Source: Hyphomicrobiales bacterium (GTDB lineage Bacteria; Pseudomonadota; Alphaproteobacteria; Rhizobiales; Rhizobiaceae). From it: a DNA stretch of 64,000 bases. A program made the translations under genes and the position numbers. Below the pieces are notes generated by a model. That model was not told where the DNA came from and searched no databases. It was given only the letters and a program-made list of their open reading frames with translations. Every line of letters starts with the position of its first letter. The first letter of the stretch is position 1. The stretch is from assembly GCA_900472675.1 (NCBI GenBank), contig UCJA01000006.1, positions 62,001-126,000 of the forward strand, given 5' to 3'. Of this stretch, positions 28,044-37,902 are shown one piece after another.

Positions 28044-28387
28044 CTTAGGCCATCCCTGATGATGGTAGTCACGTCAATGATCCCCTGGTAATTTTCGGAC
28101 TTCCGCTTTCGGATGCGTTCGCATTCCTTGAGAATCCAGAGGGCGATGGAGATAAGCTTCGCGCGGAGCTCGATACCGAGTTCGTTGTCAGGCTGGTTCA
28201 GATCTTCGATAAAACGCGTCCAGACCCGGCGCGTGTAATGGATGGCTTCCACGGCTTCCCGCCCGTAGCGGGATTTGTCCGGCACAGCGGACAGAAGTTC
28301 GATCGAACGATCCAATACCTGGCGTTCTCTCTCCCGAGCGCTTGCGAGGTCATCCTTAATTACCTCGGCATACGCGAACTGGAACAT
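28040..28387 (-). CDS. flaF: Flagellar biosynthesis regulator
   Basis: A 115-residue helical protein starting [21 protein letters not shown], the typical FlaF opening. In Caulobacter, FlaF is needed for flagellin secretion and works with or against FlbT. Five extra codons upstream (from 28402) are possible, but MFQFAYAE is the family start. It overlaps flbT by four bases. All four flagellins in this window are candidate clients. Confidence 0.92.
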   Translation of the reverse strand: MFQFAYAEVIKDDLASARERERQVLDRSIELLSAVPDKSRYGREAVEAIHYTRRVWTRFIEDLNQPDNELGIELRAKLISIALWILKECERIRKRKSENYQGIIDVTTIIRDGLR

Positions 28388-28434
28388 GCTTGCTTCCCTC
28401 ATGTTGCAAACGAAGTGGCACCGGCAGCTATCCC

Positions 28435-29463
28435 CTAGAGGAAGTTGACGAGGCTCAAATCCTGAATCTTCGAGGTGATCGTGTAGGAGGTCTCAACCTG
28501 CGTGAGCAGCGTGTTGAGCCTTACCGAAGCCTCGTAGGTGTCCACACCGACGAGACCCGTCAGCTGTGTATTGATGATGTCCATCTGCGACTTCATGGCA
28601 GTGTTGGCCTTTTCGACACGCTCCTGCGAAAGACCCATCGAGGAACGTTCCGCATCGATGCCGGACACGGCCAGACCTGCCAGTGTCGTAGCCTGCGTGT
28701 TGACCACAGTCATGGCATCCGGCGAGAGACCGGCCGTGGCCAGCTGCGACGTGATCATGCTGGCCAGGGCGAGGCTCTTGAAGCCATCCGAATTCAGGCT
28801 GCTCGACGTGGTCGCGCTCTCGGATGTGCTGATGCGGCTCGTCATCTTGGTGTCGGATGCATTCGTCCATCCCGACCAGTCGAACGACGAGGTGTAGTCC
28901 GTCAGGAAGGTCTTCATCTGGCCCGAGGTGATGTCGGACGCCGTGGCGATGCCATTGGTCGACATGAAGTCGGACAGTTTGGTGTTGAAGTCGTCCTTCA
29001 TATCCCCGATGAAATCATCCGAGAGCGGCGCCGCATCGGTGTTGATGCCGGAAAACAGGTATTCGCCATTGGTCGAGACGTTGGCGTAGCTAACAAAGTT
29101 CTCCAGGACCGACATGGCGGTATCCGCAGAGACCTGCAGGCTGGTCGAATCGCTGCTGCCCGAAAGGGCGACCAGGGAGTTCAGCAGCGTCTGGCCGGAA
29201 TCGGACATCTGCTGCATGGCGAGCTGGGACGACTGCATGCGCTGGTTGGCCAGCGAATTGGAATCGGTGATCGCCTGCAGGCGCGTGTTCTCGCGGGAGT
29301 AGTCGAGGCTGGTGGAAGTCCGCGTTCCGAGCTCGAAGCCGACGTCGTCGTAGGTGCCGCTGACGGATTCCTTCTGCAGCTTGGCGATCTCGCCCTGCGA
29401 ACTCTGAACCGTAAGCTGCATCGCCTGGCTGACCGACAGGGATGAAATTGAGGTTGTCTTCAT
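28435..29463 (-). CDS. flgL: Hook-filament junction protein
   Basis: A 342-residue HAP3. The flagellin-like N-terminus (LQLTVQSSQGEIAKLQKESVSGTYDDVG) and C-terminal helix (VGVDTYEASVRLNTLLTQVETSYTITSKIQDLSLVNFL) flank a Ser/Thr-rich middle. It is exported and joins FlgK to the filament. It starts two bases after the flgK stop. Confidence 0.93.
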   Translation of the reverse strand: MKTTSISSLSVSQAMQLTVQSSQGEIAKLQKESVSGTYDDVGFELGTRTSTSLDYSRENTRLQAITDSNSLANQRMQSSQLAMQQMSDSGQTLLNSLVALSGSSDSTSLQVSADTAMSVLENFVSYANVSTNGEYLFSGINTDAAPLSDDFIGDMKDDFNTKLSDFMSTNGIATASDITSGQMKTFLTDYTSSFDWSGWTNASDTKMTSRISTSESATTSSSLNSDGFKSLALASMITSQLATAGLSPDAMTVVNTQATTLAGLAVSGIDAERSSMGLSQERVEKANTAMKSQMDIINTQLTGLVGVDTYEASVRLNTLLTQVETSYTITSKIQDLSLVNFL

Positions 29464-29465
29464 GA

Positions 29466-30908
29466 CTAGTTCGCAGCCTCCATCAGGGTGGCGAGCATTT
29501 CATCGATGGTGGACAGCAGCTTTGCCGCTGCCTTGTATGACTGCTCCACATCCAGGAGCAGGATCAGTTCCTCATCCAGGTTGACGCCGGTCGCATTGGA
29601 GTAGGCCTCCGTCGATCGCGACAGCATGGCAGCCGTGGTTTCGGAGGCGTTGGTCGCGCCGCTGCGATATTCTTCGGCCCAGCCGACGGAGTCCGTCGAA
29701 AAGTCGAGGATCGAGGAGCTGTCGCCGATCTTGGCAGCAGGATCGAAGTCCATCGCCGTTTCGAAGCCTGCCACATACTTATTAAGCAGCCCTGAAAAGC
29801 CACTGGCACTTTCAGCATTGACGGATGTGCCAGAAATGGACCCATCGCGCAGCCGGTAGGGATCGTCGACGGCGGCCGTGTTGACCGTGATCAGGCCGGC
29901 GAGGCCCGTGACGATCTCCGGGGTGTCGTAATCGGGAACCGAACCATCGCGGGCGACAAAGAGGCCGGGGACTGAAGTGCCGGCGCCATCGGTTTCCGAG
30001 AACATCAACATCAGCCCGCGGGCCATCTCGTCGAGCTGGTCCTGGTAGGTCGGATAGATCTCGTCACGCAGTTGCAGGAGGCCCTGCAGCGAGCCCTGCG
30101 CAGTGGTGTCGCTGTTCTTGCCGGCGCTCAGTTCGACGCCGTCGATGTAGATCGGGCTGCCGGTGGTCGAGGCCGAGTAGCTCGTCAGCGGATCATAGGA
30201 GATCCGGCGTGGCGAGGTTTCGAAAAGGGTGATGCCGTCGTTCGTGTAGATCGAGACGTTGTTGTTGGCGCCCGTGACCGTGCTAATCCCGACGATGCCG
30301 GAGATCTGCTTCAGCAGGCTTTCGCGGGTATCCAGCGCATCATTGGCGTCCGTTCCGGCAGCCGAGGCCGCCATGACGCTGTCGTTGGCGTCCTTGAACT
30401 GGGCCAGCAGTTTGTTCAGCTTGTCGACCGATGTGCCGATCTGCTGGTCGGCATCCGCCCGAAGGCTCTGGACCTCGCTGGTGGCGGTGTTCAGAGAGGT
30501 TGCTGCGTCCACGGCCGAGCTGACGGCCGCGGATGCCAGGGTGGAATCGCCCGGCGTTGCCGCGTAGGCCTGCAGGGCATCCCGAAGGCCAGAGAGGGCG
30601 GTAGAGGGCGCCAGCGCATAGTCGTTGCCGCCCAGGATGGCGTAGAGAGAGTTCAAACCCGACAGGAGCGTCTGCTGCCCGGCGTCGTCCGATGTCGACA
30701 TCAGCGTCTGCTTCAGGAGCGCAGAATCCTGCGTCCTGTCGATTGCGACCGTTGTTGCACCCGAATAGGCGTTCGTCGTGATCGTCGCAGTACGGCGGTT
30801 GTAGTCGCTGTTGCTGACGTTCTGGACGTTCGTCGACAAGGCCGCCGTCTGCGTGGCGGAATTGCTCAGGGTGTTCTTCGTCGTGCTCAGTGCAGATGCA
30901 AGTGACAT
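29466..30908 (-). CDS. flgK: Hook-associated protein 1
   Basis: A 480-residue HAP1. The N-terminus (MSLASALSTTKNTLSNSATQTAALSTNVQNVSNSDYNRR) carries the ANxNT-like junction motif in modified form. The C-terminal helix EELILLLDVEQSYKAAAKLLSTIDEMLATLMEA is typical. It connects hook to filament with FlgL and presumably uses the FlgN-like protein at 22316 as chaperone. It is 14 bases after flgE. Confidence 0.93.
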   Translation of the reverse strand: MSLASALSTTKNTLSNSATQTAALSTNVQNVSNSDYNRRTATITTNAYSGATTVAIDRTQDSALLKQTLMSTSDDAGQQTLLSGLNSLYAILGGNDYALAPSTALSGLRDALQAYAATPGDSTLASAAVSSAVDAATSLNTATSEVQSLRADADQQIGTSVDKLNKLLAQFKDANDSVMAASAAGTDANDALDTRESLLKQISGIVGISTVTGANNNVSIYTNDGITLFETSPRRISYDPLTSYSASTTGSPIYIDGVELSAGKNSDTTAQGSLQGLLQLRDEIYPTYQDQLDEMARGLMLMFSETDGAGTSVPGLFVARDGSVPDYDTPEIVTGLAGLITVNTAAVDDPYRLRDGSISGTSVNAESASGFSGLLNKYVAGFETAMDFDPAAKIGDSSSILDFSTDSVGWAEEYRSGATNASETTAAMLSRSTEAYSNATGVNLDEELILLLDVEQSYKAAAKLLSTIDEMLATLMEAAN

Positions 30909-30922
30909 CGTTTAACTCCCAA

Positions 30923-32188
30923 CTACCTGACCAGGTTGATCAGTACGTCCATTAGATCGGAACCAGTCTGGAAAACCTTCGAGTTCGCGCTGTAGCTGCG
31001 CTGGGACTCGATCATTTCCGTGAGTTCGTTCGCAAGGTCGACGTTCGAGCTCTCAAGAGCGCCCGACACGATCTTGCCGAAGCCGCTGCTGCCGGCGAAG
31101 CCGAGCGTCACGACGCCGGAGTCACTGGTGGTGCTGTAGACGTTGCCGCTCTGAACCTCGAGGTTGTCGGGGCTTTCAACGGTTGCCATGGCAATCTGGA
31201 ACAGCGGCTTGGTGGAGCCGTCTGCGTAGACGGCATTGATCGTGCCGGCGGCATCGATGTTGACGCTCTGGATGGAGCTCGGCGCGCTGCCGTTGACGCT
31301 GCCGCTCGAGATGTTCGACTTGGCGGCCAGCTGGGTCATCTTGGACAGGTCGATCTTGACGCCGTTGACGTCGAGCGAGAGGTCCGCCGCGCCATCCAGC
31401 GTCGTGAGCTTGCCGTTGGCATCGAACGCCAGGCTGCCGTGCACCAGCTCGCTCGAGCTGTAGGGGAAGCTGCCGGAGCCGCCGGTGGCAGCATCGGCGG
31501 CGTTGTAGACGCTGACATCCCATTCGCCGTCGGCGGTCTTGCTGAAGTAGAAGTCGTAGACCACCGGGTTGCCGAGGCTGTCGTAGCTGGTCAGCGACGT
31601 CTTCATCGTGCTGTTCATGTCGACATCGACATCGGTGGTGTTGTCGGCGGGTGCATCGCCGGTCACGATCGGCGCCGAGCTGTTCAGGTTGCCGGCGAGC
31701 GAACCCTTGGTCGAGGCGACGGCGCTGAGGTCGTTGCCGCCGACGTTGATCGGGATCAGCCCGTCATAGCTGTTGACGACTGTGGTCGGCGTGCCTGCAT
31801 CGTAGGAATAGCCGAGCAGCGTGTAGCCCGCTGCATTGACCAGGTAACCGCTCTCGTCCTTGGTGAAATTCCCCGAACGGGTCAGGAAGGTGTTTCCGGC
31901 CGGGTCCGAGACGACGAAGAAGCCATTGCCCTGGATCGCCAGATCCGTCTTCGACGTCGTGTACTCGAGCGCACCCTGCTCGGAGACGGAGTAGGAGGTC
32001 GACGTCTCGACGCCGCCGGAGTTGTAGGCACCGGCTGTGGATGGCAAGACCAGCGACGAGAACGAGGTCGAAGCCTTCTTGTAGGCTGTCGTCGACGAGT
32101 TTGCGATGTTGTCGCCGACGGTGCCCAAGCGGTTCGCCTGTGCCGACATACCCGATACGGCGGTCTTCATGGTTCCAAAAAGGCTCAT
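30923..32188 (-). CDS. flgE: Flagellar hook protein
   Basis: 421 residues. It opens MSLFGTMKTAVSGMSAQANRLGTVGDNIANSSTTAYKKA, containing the rod-hook family motif, and ends with the C-terminal helix DLANELTEMIESQRSYSANSKVFQTGSDLMDVLINLVR. The middle is Ser/Thr/Asp-rich as in hook proteins. Its length is controlled by FliK (33841) and assembly is capped by FlgD. It is the first gene of a long leftward operon and has a perfect copy of the CTTGCGTGAAGCTG motif 45 bases before its ATG. Confidence 0.96.
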   Translation of the reverse strand: MSLFGTMKTAVSGMSAQANRLGTVGDNIANSSTTAYKKASTSFSSLVLPSTAGAYNSGGVETSTSYSVSEQGALEYTTSKTDLAIQGNGFFVVSDPAGNTFLTRSGNFTKDESGYLVNAAGYTLLGYSYDAGTPTTVVNSYDGLIPINVGGNDLSAVASTKGSLAGNLNSSAPIVTGDAPADNTTDVDVDMNSTMKTSLTSYDSLGNPVVYDFYFSKTADGEWDVSVYNAADAATGGSGSFPYSSSELVHGSLAFDANGKLTTLDGAADLSLDVNGVKIDLSKMTQLAAKSNISSGSVNGSAPSSIQSVNIDAAGTINAVYADGSTKPLFQIAMATVESPDNLEVQSGNVYSTTSDSGVVTLGFAGSSGFGKIVSGALESSNVDLANELTEMIESQRSYSANSKVFQTGSDLMDVLINLVR

Positions 32189-32233
32189 AGCAATCCTCGT
32201 TGCATTAAGGCGTTCGAGTTTTAGTAAGCGGGC

Positions 32234-32247
32234 CTTGCGTGAAGCTG
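32234..32247 (-). promoter_or_regulatory. Rem-box candidate upstream of flgE
   Basis: CTTGCGTGAAGCTG on the plus strand (CAGCTTCACGCAAG on the flgE sense strand), 45 bases upstream of the flgE ATG. The same 14 bases occur exactly before flgF and motA. Confidence 0.65.
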
Positions 32248-32326
32248 TCTGAGTTCCAGTTTCGACTGGACGGCAGCGCTAACCCGAAGTGGAGGCAGTA
32301 TTTTTTGAAATAGATGCATGCAGGCA

Positions 32327-32361
32327 CAAAAAAAACGGCACCTGGGAGAGGTGCCGTTTTT
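32327..32361 (-). terminator. Rho-independent terminator of rem
   Basis: AAAACGGCACCT and AGGTGCCGTTTT form a 12-bp stem with a GGGAG loop. On the minus strand it ends in eight T residues. It separates rem from the flgE operon, so flgE must have its own promoter; the structure is symmetric enough to work in both directions. Confidence 0.88.
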
Positions 32362-32379
32362 GGAGAGTTTGGTTCGGGA

Positions 32380-33051
32380 TCAATCCCAGTCGATGCAGTA
32401 GCCCAGGAAGCGCTTGGAATCGATCGGGTCGAACCCCAGACGCTTGCGCAGTTTCTTGCGCAGCTTGCTGATGTGGCTCTCGACCACGTTCTCTTCGACG
32501 TCTTCATCGAACACGCCGTAGATGGCGTTGAAGATCTGCGATTTGGACACGCGACGACCGCGGTTCTGGATCAAATATTCCAGGATGCGGCGTTCGCGCC
32601 GGGGAAGCGCAAAGGCCTCGCCTTCAACTTCCGGATCGCGGCCATCCGAGAAAACCCGGATCGGGCCGACATCGATATGATTTGCGATGGCCCGCAGGCG
32701 GCGCCGGATGGCTGCTGCCCGTGCGAGGATCTCGCGGGGGTGGACCGGCTTGCGTACCACGTCGTCGACGCCGCAGTCGAACAGGGCAAGCGTTGCCTCC
32801 AGTGACGGATGATCGCTGACAGCGATAACCGGGGCCTGGCTACGTCCGCGGATGGCCCGCGGCAGTTCATGGATCAAGGCACCCTGGCCGATCAAAAACG
32901 CTTCGATCGCCGCGATATCCGAGTCCGCGGCGGAGTTTACCCAGCCGCTAAATTCCTCCGGATCGAACCCGGTGGATGGGACGCCTTCACGCCCAAACAG
33001 GGACGTGTAGCCATTTTTCACAATCTCTCGTTCATCAACCACTACGATCAT
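32380..33051 (-). CDS. rem: OmpR-type motility regulator Rem (FtcR)
   Basis: 223 residues: an N-terminal receiver-like domain (about 1-115) and a C-terminal winged helix ([60 protein letters not shown]). Rem of Sinorhizobium and FtcR of Brucella are orphan activators of flagellar genes. In the receiver the usual phospho-acceptor aspartate region reads [13 protein letters not shown], with Glu where Asp is expected, although KP near residue 106 is kept. Phosphorylation-independent action is therefore likely. It follows fliK and a transglycosylase gene and has a terminator after it. Confidence 0.93.
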   Translation of the reverse strand: MIVVVDEREIVKNGYTSLFGREGVPSTGFDPEEFSGWVNSAADSDIAAIEAFLIGQGALIHELPRAIRGRSQAPVIAVSDHPSLEATLALFDCGVDDVVRKPVHPREILARAAAIRRRLRAIANHIDVGPIRVFSDGRDPEVEGEAFALPRRERRILEYLIQNRGRRVSKSQIFNAIYGVFDEDVEENVVESHISKLRKKLRKRLGFDPIDSKRFLGYCIDWD

Positions 33052-33323
33052 TCGTCCGCCTCCGAATCACTGTCGCACTTTGGTAAACCAGTAGTACGAA
33101 TCGACCTGATTCCGGGCAACTAGAGGAAGTGACAGGGGTTTGCTAATAGTTGATTAACCATGATGCATCGATTTGGCTCTACATCTAGTAGGTGAACCCC
33201 CTACTTCTCCTAGACGACTGTGGAAAATTAACTATTTATGAAGGTTCATGCTTGCGTTGCGAGTTCGACAGGAATCCAGGCGCAGCCTGTTCGGCAGCGT
33301 CCCTTTGAAACGTTGTTTCTAGT
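33052..33323. promoter_or_regulatory. Upstream region of rem
   Basis: A 272-base gap with AT-rich DNA at 33140-33240. Two features stand out. One is an inverted repeat (AGTAGG, short loop, CCTACT) at about 33187-33206. The other is CTTGCGTTGCG at 33250, which shares only the first seven bases of the Rem-box motif. A rem promoter is expected here because the regulator is needed before the rest of the regulon. Confidence 0.45.
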
Positions 33324-33902
33324 TCAGGTTGCAGCTGAGGCGCAAAAAGACGATGCGTTCGGTGTCCATTTTCCGAAGCCCGTCGCGACCAGATTGGCGA
33401 TCACCCGGCAGACATATCGCTGCTGGGCGGGATTGTTGTTGGGGCCGGCGTGATAGCGGGCCACCGCCATGGTCCAGGTCTCGTGCTGATCGTGGAGACG
33501 CTTGAGGAAAAGCGCCGCATATTCGACGTTCCTGGCAGGATCAAACATGGCCTGCACGGAGGTGAATTGTTCTCCGTGATAGTAGTGGTTGATCTGCATG
33601 CAGCCGATGTCGATCAGCTTGGCGCCGGAGGTTTTGGCCTGGGCAAACAGGGTGAGCGCCTCCTGCATCGAGGCGGGGAAGTAGGCCTTGCCCTCGATGT
33701 TCATGGCGTTGGCGCTGAGGGACCCCTTGCGGCCGGTTTCCGTCAGGCCGACCGAATAGAGTATGCCTTCGGGGATGCCGTACTTGTGGGCGGCTGCCTG
33801 GATCTGTCTTTCGCAGCCGCCTGCCTGCTGCGCGCTCGCCTCAAAGGTAGAGACTGCCAGCGTTACCGCTGCCGCGGCCAGAAGCTTCAACGGCAGTGTC
33901 AT
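33324..33902 (-). CDS. Periplasmic lytic transglycosylase, flagellar
   Basis: About 192 residues with a signal peptide (MTLPLKLLAAAAVTLAVSTFEASAQ) and an SLT domain. The family glutamate lies in ILYSVGLTETGRKGS. The GCMQINHYYHG motif and AVARYHAGPNNNP follow. Such enzymes open peptidoglycan so that the rod can pass. The FlgJ homolog in this cluster lacks a hydrolase domain, so this protein is the natural partner. The ATG at 33902 overlaps the end of fliK by 62 bases and is chosen because it gives a clean signal peptide. Confidence 0.88.
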   Translation of the reverse strand: MTLPLKLLAAAAVTLAVSTFEASAQQAGGCERQIQAAAHKYGIPEGILYSVGLTETGRKGSLSANAMNIEGKAYFPASMQEALTLFAQAKTSGAKLIDIGCMQINHYYHGEQFTSVQAMFDPARNVEYAALFLKRLHDQHETWTMAVARYHAGPNNNPAQQRYVCRVIANLVATGFGKWTPNASSFCASAAT

Positions 33903-35412
33903 TGCGGTTCTCCATGTCATTGGGATCTGCCCGTCCGGAAGACCGGCCGTCGCCCTGCGCCTGCTGACGCGCTGCTTCGCCATCCCTCGGCAGCTGCTGC
34001 TGCGCATTGGGGTTGCTGTTTGTCTGCGGCTGACCGCTGGAGGAATTGGAGTTCGGATCCGCCGCCGATGACAGGCTGACCGTCACCTGATCCACGTTGA
34101 AGCCCTGGGCCCGCAAAGCTTCCAGCATCGGCTTGCTGTCGTCGCTCAGTTCCCGGTAGGCGGCAGCGTTGTGGACCGTCAGGTGGATCGACAGTTCGTC
34201 CCCCTGCAGCCGCATATTGGCCGTGACTGTGCCCAGATGGTCGGGCGTAAGCTGAAGCTTCAGGGTGTTGACGACACTGCCGGTGCTGGAGGCGCTGGCA
34301 GCGTTGGAGAGGCTGGAGGCCGGATGCATGGCCGCGGCCCAGTCGGAGTCGCCAGAGGCCGCGGAGAGCAGGTTGCTGGCATTGCTGCCCATGCCGAAGC
34401 CCAAGTAGCGACGGTTGTCCAGAACGGTGATCATGTCGGGGTTTTCGGTCGCGCCGATGGCTTCCTGCATTTCTGCGCCGCCGGCCTCGCTCCTAGTGAT
34501 GGAAAGGCTGATAGCGACGGCCGCATCGCCCGCCTTCTGGAAGCGGAATGGCTTGGCATCCGCGACGTCGGTGGGGCCGCCGTTAGGCGTCAGGAAATCC
34601 AGCGCTGCATCGTCGTCGCTGCTGTCGGGCATGTCGAGACCGTCCGCATCTCCGACTGTGGCGGCGACGGGCGCATTGCCCGCAGCAGACCCGTTTGCGG
34701 GTGCGATCTCCGGGGCAAGGCCGGTGGCGTTCGCCATCAGCTGAAGCAGGGCCGTGGCCGATGAGGCTGTCTGGCCATCAGCCGTCGCTGCAAGAGCTGC
34801 CGCGTCAGCGAGACCGTCAGCGGCCGCATCATCGGCGGCGGGATCCGAGGCTGTCTCGTCTTTGCCAGCAAGGGCCGAAGATGCGCCCTTAAAGGCGGAG
34901 ATGGCTGCAGCCAGCTTACCGAGGTCGAGGCCCGCCTCTGTCTGGCCGGCGCTGCCGGGCTGCCATTCGACGGGCAGCGTATCCTTTATCTTGTCTGTCT
35001 GGGTGGCTGCCTGCTGCGGCACAGGCAGTGCTGCCTGCGGATCAAGCTGCTGACCACTCGCCGGCAGCGTCTGCGCGCCAACGGCAGTTCCTGCGGGAAG
35101 GGCTGTGGCGGGATTCCCGCTCGCCGAAGCGGTACCACCGGCTGTGGAGTCACCCATCTGCAGCTTCGATCCGAGCGAAGCCAGTCCCTTCAGGGCGCTG
35201 AAGCGTGTGGTTGGCGAGGCGCCATCACTGCCGGCGGGAGAAGCATCGTCTGAATCCGCCTGAGGAGCAGATGTGTCCACGTCTTCATCCGCGTCGGAAA
35301 GCGCACGGGCAAAGGCACCTGTTTCGCCGCCCTGGGAGGAGGCCTTGCTGAGGAGGCCGTTGATTGCCGGATCCGTCGCCGCCTTGTTCGCGGCAGCTGC
35401 AACATTGCTCAT
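33841..35412 (-). CDS. fliK: Hook-length control protein (MotD)
   Basis: 523 residues. A long Ala/Asp/Ser-rich, low-complexity N-terminal part (about 1-370) acts as the molecular ruler. The conserved C-terminal FliK domain follows (KLQLTPDHLGTVTANMRLQGDELSIHLTVHNAAAYRELSDD, MLEALRAQGFNVDQVTV). It ends in an Asn/Gln-rich tail. In Sinorhizobium the gene was first called motD. It is exported and switches export from hook to filament. It overlaps motC by four bases. Confidence 0.92.
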   Translation of the reverse strand: MSNVAAAANKAATDPAINGLLSKASSQGGETGAFARALSDADEDVDTSAPQADSDDASPAGSDGASPTTRFSALKGLASLGSKLQMGDSTAGGTASASGNPATALPAGTAVGAQTLPASGQQLDPQAALPVPQQAATQTDKIKDTLPVEWQPGSAGQTEAGLDLGKLAAAISAFKGASSALAGKDETASDPAADDAAADGLADAAALAATADGQTASSATALLQLMANATGLAPEIAPANGSAAGNAPVAATVGDADGLDMPDSSDDDAALDFLTPNGGPTDVADAKPFRFQKAGDAAVAISLSITRSEAGGAEMQEAIGATENPDMITVLDNRRYLGFGMGSNASNLLSAASGDSDWAAAMHPASSLSNAASASSTGSVVNTLKLQLTPDHLGTVTANMRLQGDELSIHLTVHNAAAYRELSDDSKPMLEALRAQGFNVDQVTVSLSSAADPNSNSSSGQPQTNSNPNAQQQLPRDGEAARQQAQGDGRSSGRADPNDMENRNDTAVEASGRGSGNAGSLYL

Positions 35413-36632
35413 TTTCGGATTTCCCCCTTCAGCATCTCGTCGATCTGCATCAGCTTCAAGCGATTCGTATCAACATAGGACTTGAAATTGGCGTCTGGCT
35501 GGATTGTTGGAGGATCTCCCGGCTGGGTCTCCGCCGCAGGCACCACGGCACCGGTCATGGCCCTGTCCGTCGCTGGCGCGGCGGATACCGGCATGACGAT
35601 CTGTTCGGCGATGTTTCTGGCGGCGTCGCGAAGCATCTTGTCGCGTTCCGACAGGGCCTCGTCCGGAATGCGGGACAGGCTTTCGGCCGTGTCGGTAACC
35701 TTGGCCGTAGAAACATTGGCGAGATCGCCGTAGAGCCGGCTGACGGACTTGCCGTCACTTGCGGTCGTAGAGCCCAGTTGCTCCGCGCGAGCTGCGGCGT
35801 CGCGGGCGAGATCCTGCTTGCCGGCAAGGACCGCGCGCCTTGCGACCCGCATGTACAGCTCCTTGGCTCGCTCATCGTCCATCATCGCCACGATGTCGGT
35901 CCACTGGTCGCGCGTGATTGTGCCGTCGCCATCGACGACGAGCTGGACGAACATGTCCACGAACTGGCTGGCGTAGGGCGAATAGAGGAAGCGGCGGACG
36001 TATTTCCCGGCGATATCGGTCGATCGGGGGTAATCGGACAGATGGAGGGTGATCGCCAGCGAGCGCCGCAGGGCGGCCTCCTCCAGATTGGTGCCCGGCG
36101 CCAGCAGCCTTGCCTGGTCGAAATAGGCGAGCGCCTTTTGCGGCTCGACGCCAGCGGTGGTGTTGCCAGCGACCAGCGCCAGATAAGGGCCGACGTCGCT
36201 TGCCGTATATTCCTTCACCAGTTCGTCGAAAGCCGGCAGGGCAGATACCCCCTGCCCCTGCAGATAGCGGCGCAGCACGCGCGTCAGCCGGATGTCGAAG
36301 TCGCCTTCGATGTCGCGCGAGGCCAGATACTCCAGCGTCTGCGGATTGCCGCCGCTCATGGCGAACATGAAGACGGCGTCGACGTTGCGGGTATCCTTGA
36401 AGGCTTCCGGGCCGATGGTGCGCAGCCGCTGATCGAGCGTCTTCAAGAGGAAGCGCTGCATCTCGTTGGCGGAATGGTCGCCAAGCACGATGGAGTCTTG
36501 GATGAACTGCAGCGAGCGGATCATCTTGTAGGGTTCGAGATCGTCTGCGCTCGAAGCAGGCCCTGCCCCGGCGAGCATAACCCCCGCGACAAGGGACACC
36601 ATCATGCTCTGGCGGTTGCGCGAACGCATCAT
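35409..36632 (-). CDS. motC: Periplasmic motility protein MotC
   Basis: 407 residues with a signal peptide (MVSLVAGVMLAGAGPASSAD) and an all-helical body (YKMIRSLQFIQDSIVLGDHSANEMQRFLLKTLDQRL). MotC is found in rhizobia, where it regulates motor speed by binding MotB and needs the chaperone MotE. motE is present at 46527. The gene lies between motB and fliK, the conserved order. Confidence 0.92.
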   Translation of the reverse strand: MMRSRNRQSMMVSLVAGVMLAGAGPASSADDLEPYKMIRSLQFIQDSIVLGDHSANEMQRFLLKTLDQRLRTIGPEAFKDTRNVDAVFMFAMSGGNPQTLEYLASRDIEGDFDIRLTRVLRRYLQGQGVSALPAFDELVKEYTASDVGPYLALVAGNTTAGVEPQKALAYFDQARLLAPGTNLEEAALRRSLAITLHLSDYPRSTDIAGKYVRRFLYSPYASQFVDMFVQLVVDGDGTITRDQWTDIVAMMDDERAKELYMRVARRAVLAGKQDLARDAAARAEQLGSTTASDGKSVSRLYGDLANVSTAKVTDTAESLSRIPDEALSERDKMLRDAARNIAEQIVMPVSAAPATDRAMTGAVVPAAETQPGDPPTIQPDANFKSYVDTNRLKLMQIDEMLKGEIRK

Positions 36633-36672
36633 CGAAACCTATTCCTCTGCAGCCACTGCATCGCGCAGGGAG

Positions 36673-37902
36673 TTATCCCTGACCGAGCAGGATTTCGATC
36701 CGGCGGTTGGATCCGTCCAGTGGGTTGTCGGGGGTCTGGAGACGCCTGTCGGCAAAGCCTGAGACCTGCTTGACCCGATCCTCCTTCAGCCCGCCCCGCA
36801 CCAGCATGTAGTAGGCCGCGTGGGCGCGGGACATGGAGAGGCCCCAGTTATCGCCCGAGCTTCCCTTGAAGGCGCGTCCGTCGGTATGGCCGCGAATGAT
36901 CACCGAGCCCTCGCGTTCGGACAGGACCTTGCCGATCTTTTCCATCGCCAGCACGAGCTCCTTGTTGGGCAGCGCCGAACCGACGCCGAACATGGCGGTG
37001 TTGGCCTCATCCGACACGGTGATCAGCACACCGCCCTCGGCGGGCTGGACCACGATGCCTTCCGCAAGCTTGCCCGCAACGCCCGACAGCTGGCTCTGGA
37101 TTTCCTTCTGGAGCTTGTCTGCCTCCTGCTTGCGCTCGGCCTCGGCCTTGGCTGCTGCCGCATCCGGCTTGGGAGCTGCGGCTTCGACCTTGGCGACTTC
37201 GGTGGGGGCCGGTGGCTTCGCATCGGGCTTCGCGGCTTCGGCGGTCGGCGCCGGCGGCTGCGAGAAGGCGCTGGCATCCTGTCCGGGCAGGCTGGTGTCG
37301 GCGCTTGCCTTGCCGTTGCCCTTGGAGGCGACGTCGAGCTGCTTACTCCAGAAGTCGGGATCGAAGGGATCGCGGTAGGCCTCGCCACCGTCTGCGCCCG
37401 TGGAGGGGCCGGAATTGCTGGCACCGCCCTCACCCTTGGTGCTGACGTTATCCTGCTGGCCGACTTCCTGGGCGATATTAGCCAGTACGGAATAGGGGTT
37501 CTTGAACAGATCGGCTTCCGAGTAGTTCATCTCGTCGCCGGACGCGGAGATGGACTCGCCATCGAGACCGGCCTTGCCGCCGCCGACACGATCGTTCTCA
37601 ACCTTCGACTTCTGCTGCTCCGCCTCGCCTTCAGCCTGGTCGGAGGGCTTCTTGATGCCCTTGGAGGCCGGCGTATCGTCCGACAGGGGCACCGGGTTGA
37701 AGTAGCTTGCCAGCGAGGCCTTCGTCTCCTCGTTGGAGGCGTTTACCAGCCACATCACAAGGAAGAACGCCATCATTGCGGTCATGAAATCGGCAAAGGC
37801 AATCTTCCAGGCACCGCCATGGTGGCTGTCATGATCACCCTTGTGGCGCTTGATGATGATGATCTCGTTCTTGCCGTGGTGATGGTTTTCTGCGTCACTC
37901 AT
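36673..37902 (-). CDS. motB: Flagellar stator protein MotB
   Basis: 409 residues. The single membrane helix ([20 protein letters not shown]) carries the proton-accepting aspartate at about residue 33. A long Ala/Lys/Glu-rich linker typical of rhizobia follows. The OmpA-like peptidoglycan-binding domain ([42 protein letters not shown]) ends the protein. It pairs with MotA (54971), which is encoded in another operon. Its start overlaps the FliH-like gene by four bases. Confidence 0.95.
   Translation of the reverse strand: MSDAENHHHGKNEIIIIKRHKGDHDSHHGGAWKIAFADFMTAMMAFFLVMWLVNASNEETKASLASYFNPVPLSDDTPASKGIKKPSDQAEGEAEQQKSKVENDRVGGGKAGLDGESISASGDEMNYSEADLFKNPYSVLANIAQEVGQQDNVSTKGEGGASNSGPSTGADGGEAYRDPFDPDFWSKQLDVASKGNGKASADTSLPGQDASAFSQPPAPTAEAAKPDAKPPAPTEVAKVEAAAPKPDAAAAKAEAERKQEADKLQKEIQSQLSGVAGKLAEGIVVQPAEGGVLITVSDEANTAMFGVGSALPNKELVLAMEKIGKVLSEREGSVIIRGHTDGRAFKGSSGDNWGLSMSRAHAAYYMLVRGGLKEDRVKQVSGFADRRLQTPDNPLDGSNRRIEILLGQG

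Noticed and set aside
33250..33263. CTTGCGTTGCGAGT as an autoregulatory Rem box before rem
   Set aside because: Only the first seven bases match the motif and the distance is near 200 bases.
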